Of a DNA stretch of 64,000 bases, positions 35,429 through 43,847 are shown one piece after another. Source of the DNA: Marine Group II euryarchaeote MED-G37 (GTDB lineage Archaea; Thermoplasmatota; Poseidoniia; Poseidoniales; Thalassarchaeaceae); assembly GCA_002457555.1 (NCBI GenBank), contig NTJQ01000001.1:62001-126000 (forward strand). The letters run 5' to 3'. Under the pieces are notes generated by a model that was given only the letters and a program-made list of their open reading frames with translations, was not told the DNA's origin and made no database searches. The number at the start of each line of letters is the position of its first letter. Within the stretch, counting starts at the first letter, position 1. The position numbers were made by a program, and so were the translations under genes.

Positions 35429-36109
35429 ATGAAGCGACCATCAGGAGCGGGCTATATGTACGATTTTCACAACTTCGCCCTTACCCCAGAACAGGATCTG
35501 GTTGTGAACATAGTAATTTTGTCTTCACTGGTATTTGCTATTCTGAAAGGTGAAAAGAAAATTCAACACTCTAATCCTTTAATGATTCTAGCGTTAGTAA
35601 CGGTTTTTTGTATTGCAGGAAGAATACTACTGCAACCATTGCCCAACATTCAACCAGTCACCGTTACAATAATCCTAGTTGGGATATACTACCGTTCGCC
35701 TTGGGCAATCGCAGTATCTGGTGTGGTTGCCCTCAGTACCAATTTGATATTCCTTGGACATGGCCCTTGGACTATTTTCCAAGTCATAGGATGGAGTGTT
35801 GTTGGTATAGCGGGTTCAGTTTTTGCAGACAAATTATTGGTTGATGGCAAAATAGCATTGAATCGGCTAATGATTTTGTCAGTAGTCTCGGCATTTGCAT
35901 TTGATTGGATAGTATCTGCAAGTATACTGCTAAACCATGATTTCTCTACGTTGTACCCATATCTGATGAACGGTCTTCTGTTTGATGTGTTCCACGCTCT
36001 CGGAAATGCCGCATTTGTGATCTTACTTGCCAATCCTCTTGGTGAGATTATGTCACGTCATAGAACTACCAATAGAGGTCGTGCGGTGAGTGAAGTTGTC
36101 GCCAACTGA
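35429..36109 (+). CDS. membrane protein resembling an ECF transporter S component
   Basis: 226 residues with about six hydrophobic helices, an Ala/Gly-rich pattern and loops like NIQPVTVTIILVGIYYRSPWAIAVSGVVALSTNLIFLGHGPWTIFQVIGW. These resemble ECF S components (the LGxGPWT-type stretch and the long basic cytosolic end). It is preceded by the DUF4430 lipoprotein, a pairing that suggests cobalamin or a related cofactor. No ECF T or A gene is in the window; the Liv ATPases belong to another importer. An alternative start at 35456 exists. Assignment is moderate. Confidence 0.68.
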   Translation: MKRPSGAGYMYDFHNFALTPEQDLVVNIVILSSLVFAILKGEKKIQHSNPLMILALVTVFCIAGRILLQPLPNIQPVTVTIILVGIYYRSPWAIAVSGVVALSTNLIFLGHGPWTIFQVIGWSVVGIAGSVFADKLLVDGKIALNRLMILSVVSAFAFDWIVSASILLNHDFSTLYPYLMNGLLFDVFHALGNAAFVILLANPLGEIMSRHRTTNRGRAVSEVVAN

Positions 36110-36464
36110 TGAAATCACCATGGTCCTAGTGACCCGAGCAGACCTCAAGTTATCCAAGGGTAAGTTGGCGGCACAGTGTGGTCACGCCGTAATGGAGTGC
36201 ACCATTCGAGCAAAGAAAGAATCACCACGTTCTCTTGATCGCTACCGCAGAGAGGGTGCAAGGAAGATAGTCTGCAAAGCACCCGATGAGGAATCGCTGC
36301 GAAAGATACTGAGTCATGCAAAGAAAGCGGGGTTAGTCTGCTATCTGGTCAAAGATGCAGGACATACAGAGATTCCTCCAGGAACCGTTACTGTAGCCGG
36401 GATAGGCCCAGGTCCTAGGTCTGAAGTAGACAAGATAACGGGAGACCTACAATTGGTCGGTTGA
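36096..36464 (+). CDS. pth2: peptidyl-tRNA hydrolase Pth2
   Basis: An archaeal/eukaryotic-type Pth2. I choose TTG 36096, six bases after GGTGA, giving 122 residues (MSPTDEITMVLVTRADL...); GTG 36090 and ATG 36120 are alternatives. LKLSKGKLAAQCGHAVMECT is the conserved active-site helix, with GARKIVCKAPDEESL, LVKDAGHTEIPPGT and TVAGIGPGPRSEVDKITG completing the family pattern. It frees tRNA from drop-off peptides. It overlaps the previous gene by 14 bases. Confidence 0.94.
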   Translation: MSPTDEITMVLVTRADLKLSKGKLAAQCGHAVMECTIRAKKESPRSLDRYRREGARKIVCKAPDEESLRKILSHAKKAGLVCYLVKDAGHTEIPPGTVTVAGIGPGPRSEVDKITGDLQLVG

Positions 36465-36482
36465 AATCCGAAACGAAAGAAG

Positions 36483-36508
36483 CCCCACAGAGCGAGCGCC
36501 CTGTGGGG
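36483..36508 (+). terminator. stem-loop after pth2
   Basis: CCCCACAG at 36483-36490 pairs with CTGTGGGG at 36501-36508 across a 10-base loop, 18 bases past the pth2 stop. GG and TTT follow. The remaining gap to 36597 holds no ORF and another GC-rich stretch (GGCGAGGCCAGGAGACC). Probable transcript end between convergent genes. Confidence 0.55.
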
Positions 36509-36597
36509 GGTTTGAGAAGAATCGGCGAGGCCAGGAGACCGAAGTCCCCCAGCCCGCCTTACGTATTTTCAGAATCTGTAAATTATTGATTCAGTGT

Positions 36598-37224
36598 TCA
36601 GAGTTGTTCTTCCAGCATTCCACCTAGCATAGCGCCAACGCCTATTACAACGCCGTCTACTATCCAGTGGCTTGCTGCTTCAGCAATGTTTCCACCGCCA
36701 ACAAGCTCAGTAGCCATCATGTCAGCACCGCCAACACCAGCACCAAGGCTTCCAGCAAGTGCGACAACTGCGAAAGCAGTCATCCAGCCGTCACATCTGC
36801 CAGCTATTACACCAATCAGTGCACCAGCACCTAGCATCATCAAGAAGCCATCCATGTTGTTTACATCTGCTCCTTCAGCTGCATCAGGGCCCCAAAGTTC
36901 GAAGCCCCACATATCTGGTTCTGCTGCTGCGACATCTCCGCCTTCAGCCATTAGAACTACTGCTACACAAGCACCAAGCATTTGGAAGACTAATCTCATT
37001 ACGTTGCCTATCCATGCATCTGTGTCCTGTAGGTCACCAGTCATTGCACTGATCCAGGTGAACATAGGCAGAACGTGTGCTCCTGCCATAGCTGCCATGG
37101 TAACAGCCAATAGCAATCCTGCCATCACCATGTTACCATCGTCGCCTATTTCACCGAGAACCAGTAGTGACACCAAGAAGGCGCCACCAAGTTCTGCCAT
37201 GTTCGTTTTCCAATCCATTTCCAT
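36598..37224 (-). CDS. six-helix membrane protein, divergent aquaporin (MIP)-like, NPA motifs missing
   Basis: 208 residues, very hydrophobic. It starts WKTNMAELGGAFLVSLLVLGE, like the first MIP helix. GAHVLPMFTWISAMTG stands where GAHLNPAVT would be, followed by FQMLGACVAVVLM (third helix). The second half has GRCDGWMTAFAVVALAGSLG, GADMMATELVGGG where GASMNPARS is expected, and HWIVDGVVIGVGAMLGGML for the last helix. So the fold looks MIP-like but both Asn-Pro-Ala boxes are replaced. Function as a water or solute channel is doubtful. GAGGAGG sits 7 bases before the ATG, and a TATA box lies at 37272-37279. Confidence 0.6.
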   Translation of the reverse strand: MEMDWKTNMAELGGAFLVSLLVLGEIGDDGNMVMAGLLLAVTMAAMAGAHVLPMFTWISAMTGDLQDTDAWIGNVMRLVFQMLGACVAVVLMAEGGDVAAAEPDMWGFELWGPDAAEGADVNNMDGFLMMLGAGALIGVIAGRCDGWMTAFAVVALAGSLGAGVGGADMMATELVGGGNIAEAASHWIVDGVVIGVGAMLGGMLEEQL

Positions 37225-37271
37225 ATTATTTCCTCCTCGCCTTAGCGAGCGTTCTCGCGCTATTCGGTGAC

Positions 37272-37279
37272 TATATAAT
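37272..37279 (-). promoter_or_regulatory. TATA box for the aquaporin-like gene
   Basis: ATTATATA on the minus strand, about 48 bases before the ATG, predicts a transcript start near 37248 and a ~24-base leader containing GAGGAGG. Spacing fits archaeal promoters well. The rest of the gap to 37448 is AT-rich with A-runs and holds the inverted repeat listed next. Confidence 0.55.
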
Positions 37280-37391
37280 CGGAACTGATAGAAACCGGAA
37301 AAAAAAGCCTATTTTATTACATTTTTACGAATGCCGGTGTGGCTGATTACACCTGATAACGCAGATGATATCGAGTGTATCGGAAAACTAG

Positions 37392-37408
37392 TCGGTGCTA
37401 TGCACCGA
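37392..37408. promoter_or_regulatory. inverted repeat TCGGTGC-TAT-GCACCGA upstream of cysteine dioxygenase
   Basis: A perfect 7-bp inverted repeat with a 3-base spacer, 41 bases before the start of the dioxygenase. Its position near the expected promoter suggests an operator for a dimeric regulator or a leader hairpin. No second copy was noticed. Confidence 0.45.
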
Positions 37409-37448
37409 TTCGGCAATCGTCAATAATCCCAACCTTCCCTGACAACCT

Positions 37449-37997
37449 ATGGCAGTGCAGCTAGAACTCGACCCAGAGGCTCGAAAAGACTTGCTTTCTG
37501 AATGTTCAGGCCTTACAGGCCTGGTCGATTGGTTGGATAATATCGATCGACGTCCTGGGCTACCAGAACTCGACACTCATCTCAAGGGAATGGACATCAA
37601 CCTCGATGCCCTTCGAGAATGCATCGGCTACGCCGATGATGGATATCAGCGCAATGTCATCAAGAAAACCGAGTTCTATGAACTCGTTGCAATATGTTGG
37701 ACACCTGGTCAAGAGACTCCAATTCACGATCACGTTGGCTCTGATTGCGCGTTCTTGATTGCTGACGGCGTCTCTACAGAGACGATTTACCAATTGAATG
37801 ACGAAGGTCTTGCGTACCCAGTCGAAGTCCGCACTTACCAGCCAGGGGAAGTCTGTGCAGCTGAAGAACCAGACATTCACCGTGTTTCTAATGAATCGAA
37901 TTCACAACTGATAAATGTCCATGTTTACACTCCTCCTCTGTACGCTTTTAGCCTATACGAACCAGTCCCCGAGCCGACCGCGGAGCGGTCGAATTAG
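37449..37997 (+). CDS. cysteine dioxygenase (type I, cupin)
   Basis: 182 residues. YQRNVI holds the Arg that binds substrate carboxylate in Arg-type enzymes. CWTPGQETPIHDHVGSDC gives iron ligands His93 and His95 and, five residues on, Cys100. PDIHRVSN gives His144, and INVHVYTPPL gives Tyr160. By position Cys100 and Tyr160 match the Cys-Tyr cofactor pair of animal CDO; bacterial enzymes usually have Gly at the Cys site. It oxidises cysteine to cysteine sulfinate with O2. The start has no ribosome site, so the message may be leaderless. The convergent aminotransferase next door could act on sulfinate or cysteine. Confidence 0.88.
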   Translation: MAVQLELDPEARKDLLSECSGLTGLVDWLDNIDRRPGLPELDTHLKGMDINLDALRECIGYADDGYQRNVIKKTEFYELVAICWTPGQETPIHDHVGSDCAFLIADGVSTETIYQLNDEGLAYPVEVRTYQPGEVCAAEEPDIHRVSNESNSQLINVHVYTPPLYAFSLYEPVPEPTAERSN

Positions 37998-38009
37998 GTT
38001 GGCAGAATT

Positions 38010-39284
38010 TTACTCTACTCCAGCATCTCGCTTGTATTCTTCATACACTTCTCGGAACAGTTTGATGTCCGTTTCAAAGGTCTCTGGCGGTAAGGGACCG
38101 AATGAGAATCTGAAGAATCGGGAATACGGCGTTTGGTAAATAGGGTCCTTTGAATGAGGTCTTGCCATATCACAATCTTTAGCGCTGAGAATTGCTGCTC
38201 CGTGTTTGAATAAACGTTTGTTCAATTCCTCACTATTCATTCCCTCTGGTAATTCGAGCCAATGGTAGAACCCACCATTACCCGTGTAAACTCCAAGACC
38301 CATTTCTTCGAATGCCTTGCCGTATCTTTCTCTCTGCCAGTTGTAATGTTGTTCTACGGCAGCCCTAGCCTTCTTGACTCGACTTGGTTCTAGAAGCATA
38401 ACAGCATAGTGTTGTGAAGGATGGCTTACGCCACCCATTCCGAAACTCGAGTAATTTGCCATAGTCTCAATGTTGGCCTTACTGGCAATAATCCAGCCGA
38501 TCCGGATTCCTGGTGATTGCAAGCCTTTGGTGCAAGCGCCGGCAAGGAAGACGTTGCTGTTATCGAGGTCTTGTACAAACTCGATTCCACTAACAGATGG
38601 TGTGTGAAACATTTCGTAGGCTTCATCCAGAAGAATTCCATTGCCGGATTTTTCTGCCATTTCGATGAGTTCTCGTAACTCTTCTCCAGAACGAGTTTGA
38701 CCTGATGGATTCTGAGGATTCGAAATTACTGGCAATAGTCCCGTTCCTTCACTAACTCCTTCTCGGTCGAAATATTCTGAATTACTAGGGTGGAAATTAT
38801 TCTCTTTGGTGAAAGGCACAATGTCGTATTCGGTATTTGTTTGTGTTAGAATGTCGAGATATGCTGGCCATTCTATGTTTCCAATTCTAACCCTGATGTG
38901 TTCTTTTAGGAAGGCCATTACCGTGTAGATTCCAGGCCTTCCCCCAGCGAATACCATGACATTCTCAGAGGTTATTGATGAGCCATATCTTGAGTTGTAG
39001 TAGTCAACGATTGCTTCTCGCAATTTTGGGTGCCCCCAAGCCTTGGGATAAAATCGATCTTCCCATGTAACTTCGACACTATCAGGAAGTTCTGGTCCAC
39101 CGAATTTTTCCAACGGCGTGGTAAGAGGGAAACCTTGCGACCAGGGGTAAGTTCCTTCTGTTCCCATGAAACTACCAAAGGTATCTCTGAATGCATAGAG
39201 AGTCTCGTAAATTCCCATAGGTGGACAGTTGTCCGAAAGGAAAGATTCAACCTGAAAATCATTAGTTTGTTCTGAACTCTTCAC
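38010..39284 (-). CDS. PLP-dependent aminotransferase, class I/II
   Basis: About 424 residues if GTG 39284 is used; ATG 39329 in the track gives 439. Fold-type I features: YPKAWGHPKLREAIVDYYNSRYG, VFAGGRPGIYTVM, ISNPQNPSGQTRSGEEL, ILLDEAYEMF with the ring-binding Asp, and the PLP lysine in GACTKGLQSPGIRIGW. The C-terminal RFFRFSFGPL contains the carboxylate-binding Arg. The substrate is not clear; the convergent cysteine dioxygenase hints at cysteine sulfinate or a related amino acid, but that is only context. Stop codons of the two genes are 12 bases apart. Confidence 0.86.
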   Translation of the reverse strand: MKSSEQTNDFQVESFLSDNCPPMGIYETLYAFRDTFGSFMGTEGTYPWSQGFPLTTPLEKFGGPELPDSVEVTWEDRFYPKAWGHPKLREAIVDYYNSRYGSSITSENVMVFAGGRPGIYTVMAFLKEHIRVRIGNIEWPAYLDILTQTNTEYDIVPFTKENNFHPSNSEYFDREGVSEGTGLLPVISNPQNPSGQTRSGEELRELIEMAEKSGNGILLDEAYEMFHTPSVSGIEFVQDLDNSNVFLAGACTKGLQSPGIRIGWIIASKANIETMANYSSFGMGGVSHPSQHYAVMLLEPSRVKKARAAVEQHYNWQRERYGKAFEEMGLGVYTGNGGFYHWLELPEGMNSEELNKRLFKHGAAILSAKDCDMARPHSKDPIYQTPYSRFFRFSFGPLPPETFETDIKLFREVYEEYKRDAGVE

Positions 39285-39409
39285 TCTGGCAGTTCCCCCT
39301 GTAATACACCTCCGCGAGGCTGCACACAAATGAGTTTGACCATCCTACTTTCTAATCTCAAGTATATGCCTAACAAAGCGTTAATGCATTCTATCGCTGT
39401 CGCCTGAGT

Positions 39410-42400
39410 ATGAACCGGCCCTTTAGTCGACGAATCTGCCTCTGTTTAGCGCTCACAGCATTACTTCTTGGGCTATCTGCATCCTTTGGGATAGACACTA
39501 ACGCACAAGAGAAACTTGCAGACGAGAAAGTCGTAGAAAGCACCCATTCCTCAAATCAAAGTTTGACAGGATTCCAAGCCGGCTCGATATATACAGAAAC
39601 AGTACTCGTGTCGTCATTGGAATATACATGTGTGAATATGAAAATACCTTCTTGGGTTAACGCTAGAACAAAATGCTGGGGTGCAAATAATTACGGCTAC
39701 ACTGGACATGGTAACTGGAGTCAAACTCACGAGCCGTATTTTGTACTATATGATTCTGGAAGTGGCATGACAAAATCTCTCGGCTCTTTTGGATTCCATA
39801 CAGTATCAGTACAGACCAACGGTGCAACAAATTCATGGGGGACCAATGAATATGGAGAATTAGGATTAGGGAATACCAATACAAACACAATAAGAGGGAA
39901 TACTGGCAACATGCCTCCAAACAGAACAGCTCTGCATGTTGAAGCCGGAGCAGATACCAGTTGTATGATTGCAGACGACCAATCAGTTTGGTGCTGGGGA
40001 AGAAACGACCCATTTGGACAGACAGGGACGAACGTTACTCCATCTCTGTTCCCAGTTCTACTACCAACAAAAGTACAGATTCCTAACAATCAATCGGCTA
40101 TTGCGCTATCTATGGGATGGAATTTCGCATGTGTCATATTAGAAGATCGAACTGGAATGTGTTGGGGTAAAAACGCCAATGGACAACTTGGTAATGGAAA
40201 TTATGATTATGCCGAATTCTCGCATCAAACTCCTGCACCAATTACAATAATTCCTCCGAATAGGACTCTTTCCGCGATCTCACTAGGAGGAGGTCATGCT
40301 TGCTCCATTCTAGATAACGGAAGTGTGTTTTGTTGGGGAGGAGGCAGAAATGGACAATTAGGTGACGGCACTCATTCGAATACTTCGACCACAGGTAATT
40401 ACGTTCCATTACCAGCAGGGCGAACTGCATTATCAATATCATCTGGTGTGAGGCATACATGCACAATCCTAGACGATCACAGCACTTGGTGCTGGGGGAA
40501 TAATTCAGAGGGCCAGATTGGTGATGGATCATCCGTTCCAGATACAGGAGAGACGGATTGGGAGCACAATCACCCCAGTAGTCCAGTAGCGGTAAGTGTC
40601 CCCGCCGGAATTGAGTTTGCTGCAATATCTGCTGGTCAAGACCATACTTGTGCAGTTGCAACAAACGGTTCGTTATGGTGCTGGGGCGGTCATGGTCGTG
40701 GCCAGCTAGGTTTGGGACGGTATATGAGTTCCGAGTCTCTTTGGACGCCCGTAGACAGTGACATACCAGCTTGGGTAAATCTATCAGGGCAAAGTTCTGC
40801 TTCAGCTTATGTTCCACTTTCTGATAGAGACCTCGATAATGATGGAAATTTATCCATCTTTGACCGTACACCGCTGGGCACTCCTATTTGCCCACCAGGC
40901 CAATATTTGATAGTTGTAGATGAGACTTGCAACGATGCCTCACCAGGTCATTATGTGCCGAATTCGAATATGACCTACCAAATTCCTTGCTCTTTTGGGA
41001 CATACCAACCAAATGCTGGCCAATCCTCCTGCTACGACGCAGATCCAGGATACTATGCTTCAATTCCTTTCTTGCATCAGAATCCTTGTGATGTTGGCCA
41101 ATATCAAAATGCATCAGGCCAATCCTCCTGCCATCCTACACCAGTAGGTCATTACAATAATTTGACAGGTTCAACCTCTCCAATACCTTGCAGCCCAGGA
41201 TATTTCCAATCTTCGGAAGGTCAGGCTAATTGTATTGCTAGTCAAGCCGGCTACTATGTTCCAAGCGAAGGACAGTCGGCCCAGACTATTTGTGAGGCCG
41301 GTACTTTCCAACCTGGTACAGGAATGTCTCTTTGTTGGAGGGCAAACTTAGGAAATCACGTCACCCAGGAAGGAGCTACCCAACAGACGGACTGCCAACC
41401 GGGTACCTATGCTGATGTACGAGGTTTGGTTGAGTGTAAGGAAGCAGACTCGGGGTATTTCGTATCAACCAATCTTTCCGCAACCCAATCGGCATGTCTC
41501 CCAGGTGAATATCAACCACTCTCAGGACAAGATAGCTGTTTGATGACCGATATCGGTCACTATAATTCAGACCCAGGATCTTCGGATATGATTCCTTGTG
41601 AGCAAGGATATTTCGAAGATCAAATGGGAAGCACATCTTGTAATCCATCGGAACCAGGCTATCATGTTCCCAGCACAGGTTCATCTAGTCAAACGGAGTG
41701 TCCAGTTGGCACCTATTCAACTGAAAATGCAATAGTTACCTGTACCGATGCATCACCAGGATACTATGTTCCAGGGATAGGCTCAACAGTGCAACTTGAA
41801 TGTCTTGCAGGAACATACACTGCGGAAGCGGGAGCATCATCTTGCACAGATGCCGACCCAGGCTACATCGTCAGATTTGATGGATCCTCACAACAGGAGG
41901 AGTGTACGGCAGGCAGCTATCAATCAGCTTCTGGAAGTACAGATTGTATTGCAGCATCACCCGGTAATTTTGTATCCGAAAATGCCGCAACTGGACAAAC
42001 AGAATGCCTACCTGGAACGTACCAATGGGACACAGGTCAAACGGATTGTTTGGATTCACCTGCTGGGCAATATTCTGCAGAGGCAGGCTCCTCGACAGTT
42101 GAGAATTGTGAACCAGGTACATACCAACCAGATACAGGCCAACCATCGTGTATAGAAGCCGAAGAGGGCCATTTCGTAGATGGATTTGGGGCGACTGAAC
42201 AAGTACCATGTGAGGTTGGAAGTTTCCAAAGTCTGACAGGCCAATCAAATTGTCAGCAAACAGATCCAGGATACACAGTATCTTCAGTCGGTTCAAGTGA
42301 GCAAACCCCATGTTCACCTGGAACTTACCAACCATTATTCGGAAAGGAAAGTTGTATTCTTGCTAGTGCTGACTATTTCGTGGAATCCGCTGGGTCTTCC

Positions 42401-42685
42401 CAACAAACCAGTTGCCCTTCAGGAGAATCTCAGCCAGAAGAAGGTCAATCTTCCTGTATTAGCGACGGGGAGAGCGATCTACCAATATTTGCAATTGCTG
42501 GAGCTGCTATTGTAGTCCTCGCAATCGGAGGATTCTTGATGACTCAGGGTAAGAGCAAACCTGCTCCAAAAGCCAAGAGAGGAAGAAGGCCACCAGAGGG
42601 CGCCAAAAGACGGAGAAAGCGACCTAAAGGAGCTAGTAAGCCGAAATCAAGAGAGGCCACTCCCAAAAAAATTGATGAAGAGTGA
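39410..42685 (+). CDS. surface protein: seven RCC1 blades, GCC2/GCC3-type Cys repeats, C-terminal anchor
   Basis: 1,091 residues. Signal peptide ICLCLALTALLLGLSASFG. Residues ~80-445 have seven RCC1-like repeats, each with a (C/S)WGxNxxGQ(L/I)GxG motif (CWGKNANGQLGNG, CWGNNSEGQIGDG), predicting a closed seven-bladed propeller. A short Asp-rich link (DRDLDNDGNLSIFD) is followed by ~15 repeats of about 36 residues (CxxGTYQPxxGQxxC...PGYYVxxxGSSxQxxC) like ephrin-receptor-like GCC2/GCC3 modules. One membrane helix at ~1013-1035 and a very basic tail (KRGRRPPEGAKRRRKRPKG) hold it in the membrane, tail inside. It was likely exported and disulfide-rich; binding partner unknown. Confidence 0.85.
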   Translation: MNRPFSRRICLCLALTALLLGLSASFGIDTNAQEKLADEKVVESTHSSNQSLTGFQAGSIYTETVLVSSLEYTCVNMKIPSWVNARTKCWGANNYGYTGHGNWSQTHEPYFVLYDSGSGMTKSLGSFGFHTVSVQTNGATNSWGTNEYGELGLGNTNTNTIRGNTGNMPPNRTALHVEAGADTSCMIADDQSVWCWGRNDPFGQTGTNVTPSLFPVLLPTKVQIPNNQSAIALSMGWNFACVILEDRTGMCWGKNANGQLGNGNYDYAEFSHQTPAPITIIPPNRTLSAISLGGGHACSILDNGSVFCWGGGRNGQLGDGTHSNTSTTGNYVPLPAGRTALSISSGVRHTCTILDDHSTWCWGNNSEGQIGDGSSVPDTGETDWEHNHPSSPVAVSVPAGIEFAAISAGQDHTCAVATNGSLWCWGGHGRGQLGLGRYMSSESLWTPVDSDIPAWVNLSGQSSASAYVPLSDRDLDNDGNLSIFDRTPLGTPICPPGQYLIVVDETCNDASPGHYVPNSNMTYQIPCSFGTYQPNAGQSSCYDADPGYYASIPFLHQNPCDVGQYQNASGQSSCHPTPVGHYNNLTGSTSPIPCSPGYFQSSEGQANCIASQAGYYVPSEGQSAQTICEAGTFQPGTGMSLCWRANLGNHVTQEGATQQTDCQPGTYADVRGLVECKEADSGYFVSTNLSATQSACLPGEYQPLSGQDSCLMTDIGHYNSDPGSSDMIPCEQGYFEDQMGSTSCNPSEPGYHVPSTGSSSQTECPVGTYSTENAIVTCTDASPGYYVPGIGSTVQLECLAGTYTAEAGASSCTDADPGYIVRFDGSSQQEECTAGSYQSASGSTDCIAASPGNFVSENAATGQTECLPGTYQWDTGQTDCLDSPAGQYSAEAGSSTVENCEPGTYQPDTGQPSCIEAEEGHFVDGFGATEQVPCEVGSFQSLTGQSNCQQTDPGYTVSSVGSSEQTPCSPGTYQPLFGKESCILASADYFVESAGSSQQTSCPSGESQPEEGQSSCISDGESDLPIFAIAGAAIVVLAIGGFLMTQGKSKPAPKAKRGRRPPEGAKRRRKRPKGASKPKSREATPKKIDEE
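40890..42460 (+). repeat. array of ~15 Cys-rich ~108-bp repeats inside the surface-protein gene
   Basis: Each unit encodes one CxxGxYQxxxGQxxC half and one GYYVxxxGSSxQxxC half, with two disulfides likely per unit. Unit DNA is diverged (no identical long copies), so the array is old or under diversifying selection; expansion by unequal crossing-over is plausible. Confidence 0.75.
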
Positions 42686-42761
42686 TTTACTAAATTCGAC
42701 AGTTTAGAAGTTGAACCCGCCACTCGGTTTTCTTGAAATGTGAGTCCGATTCAGGAGAACC

Positions 42762-43808
42762 ATGCGAGGGTATGCGTCAGACAGGGTTGACCTCCGTTCG
42801 GATACTGTCACCCAACCCACTGAATCTATGCGCGAAGTGATGACTTCTGCAGAGGTTGGAGATGATGTCATGGGTGACGACCCTACGGTAAATCATCTTC
42901 AAGAAAAAGTGGCTAAGATGTTAGGTAAAGAAGCGGGACTGTATGTGTCTTCAGGGACTATGGGTAACGCGGTAGCTATACTCGCTCATACTCGCCCCGG
43001 CGACGAGATAGTGGCATATACCAAATCACATATTTTTCGATACGAAGGTGGCGGCTATGCCTCTCTTGCAGGTTGCTCAATGTCACTAGTACCTGCTTCA
43101 GATGGAATAATGAGGCCGGAGGATGTTAAGGCAGCTATTCGTAAAGCGGAGGGTAGTGAATCTCATTATCCTGATTGTAGTCTAGTTTGCGTCGAGAATA
43201 CCTCAAACCTAGGCGGTGGCTCAGTTTATCCCCAAGAAATACTCGATGAGATATGTCAGATCGCTCATGAAAATGGTTGCAATGCTCACATGGACGGTGC
43301 TCGACTATTCAATGCCGTAGTGGCCTCAGGAACCGACCCAGCAAGAATGGTGAGAGATTTTGATACCGTGACCATTTGTCTATCAAAAGGTCTCGGGGCT
43401 CCGGTAGGATCGGTTCTTGTTGGTAGTAAGGAATTCATTGACCGAGCCCACAGATTCCGCAAGATGCTAGGTGGAGGTATGCGACAAGCAGGGATAATCG
43501 CCGCAGGTGGGTTATATGCTCTGGATAATAATTTGGAGGGACTTGCAGAGGACCACGTTCGAGCTAAGAGGCTAGCAATAGCGATTAATGAAATACGAAA
43601 TTACTCAGTAGAATTGGATGCAGTCCATTCTAACATAGTTCTAATTTCAACACCAGAAGGCACCGCTAAATCCGTTGTATCTTCACTCGCTGAACAAGGT
43701 ATTGATATTATCGATATTGATGATTCACAAGTGAGAGCAGTTACTCATTTACATATCACCGATGAGGATATTGAAAGGACGATTACGGCCTTTTCTTCGA
43801 CGCAATAA
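42762..43808 (+). CDS. ltaE: low-specificity L-threonine aldolase
   Basis: 348 residues. [19 protein letters not shown] is the family entry, with [41 protein letters not shown] and the PLP lysine in [14 protein letters not shown]. It splits threonine or allo-threonine into glycine and acetaldehyde. The following secreted thioredoxin-like gene begins directly after its stop, so they may share a transcript without a functional link. It suggests use of threonine as a carbon or glycine source, matching the amino-acid importer in this window. Confidence 0.94.
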   Translation: MRGYASDRVDLRSDTVTQPTESMREVMTSAEVGDDVMGDDPTVNHLQEKVAKMLGKEAGLYVSSGTMGNAVAILAHTRPGDEIVAYTKSHIFRYEGGGYASLAGCSMSLVPASDGIMRPEDVKAAIRKAEGSESHYPDCSLVCVENTSNLGGGSVYPQEILDEICQIAHENGCNAHMDGARLFNAVVASGTDPARMVRDFDTVTICLSKGLGAPVGSVLVGSKEFIDRAHRFRKMLGGGMRQAGIIAAGGLYALDNNLEGLAEDHVRAKRLAIAINEIRNYSVELDAVHSNIVLISTPEGTAKSVVSSLAEQGIDIIDIDDSQVRAVTHLHITDEDIERTITAFSSTQ

Positions 43809-43847
43809 ATGCGAACCCTTCATCACCGGAATGATTTCGCCGATTCG

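Noticed and set aside
36686-37270. Plus-strand ORF of 194 residues opposite the aquaporin-like gene
   Set aside because: Pro/Ser/Ala-rich shadow of a hydrophobic gene; the minus gene has a clear TATA box and ribosome site.
40890-42460. Regularly spaced repeats suggesting a CRISPR array
   Set aside because: Repeats are in frame, encode Cys-rich protein modules, and are not identical at DNA level; no cas genes nearby.
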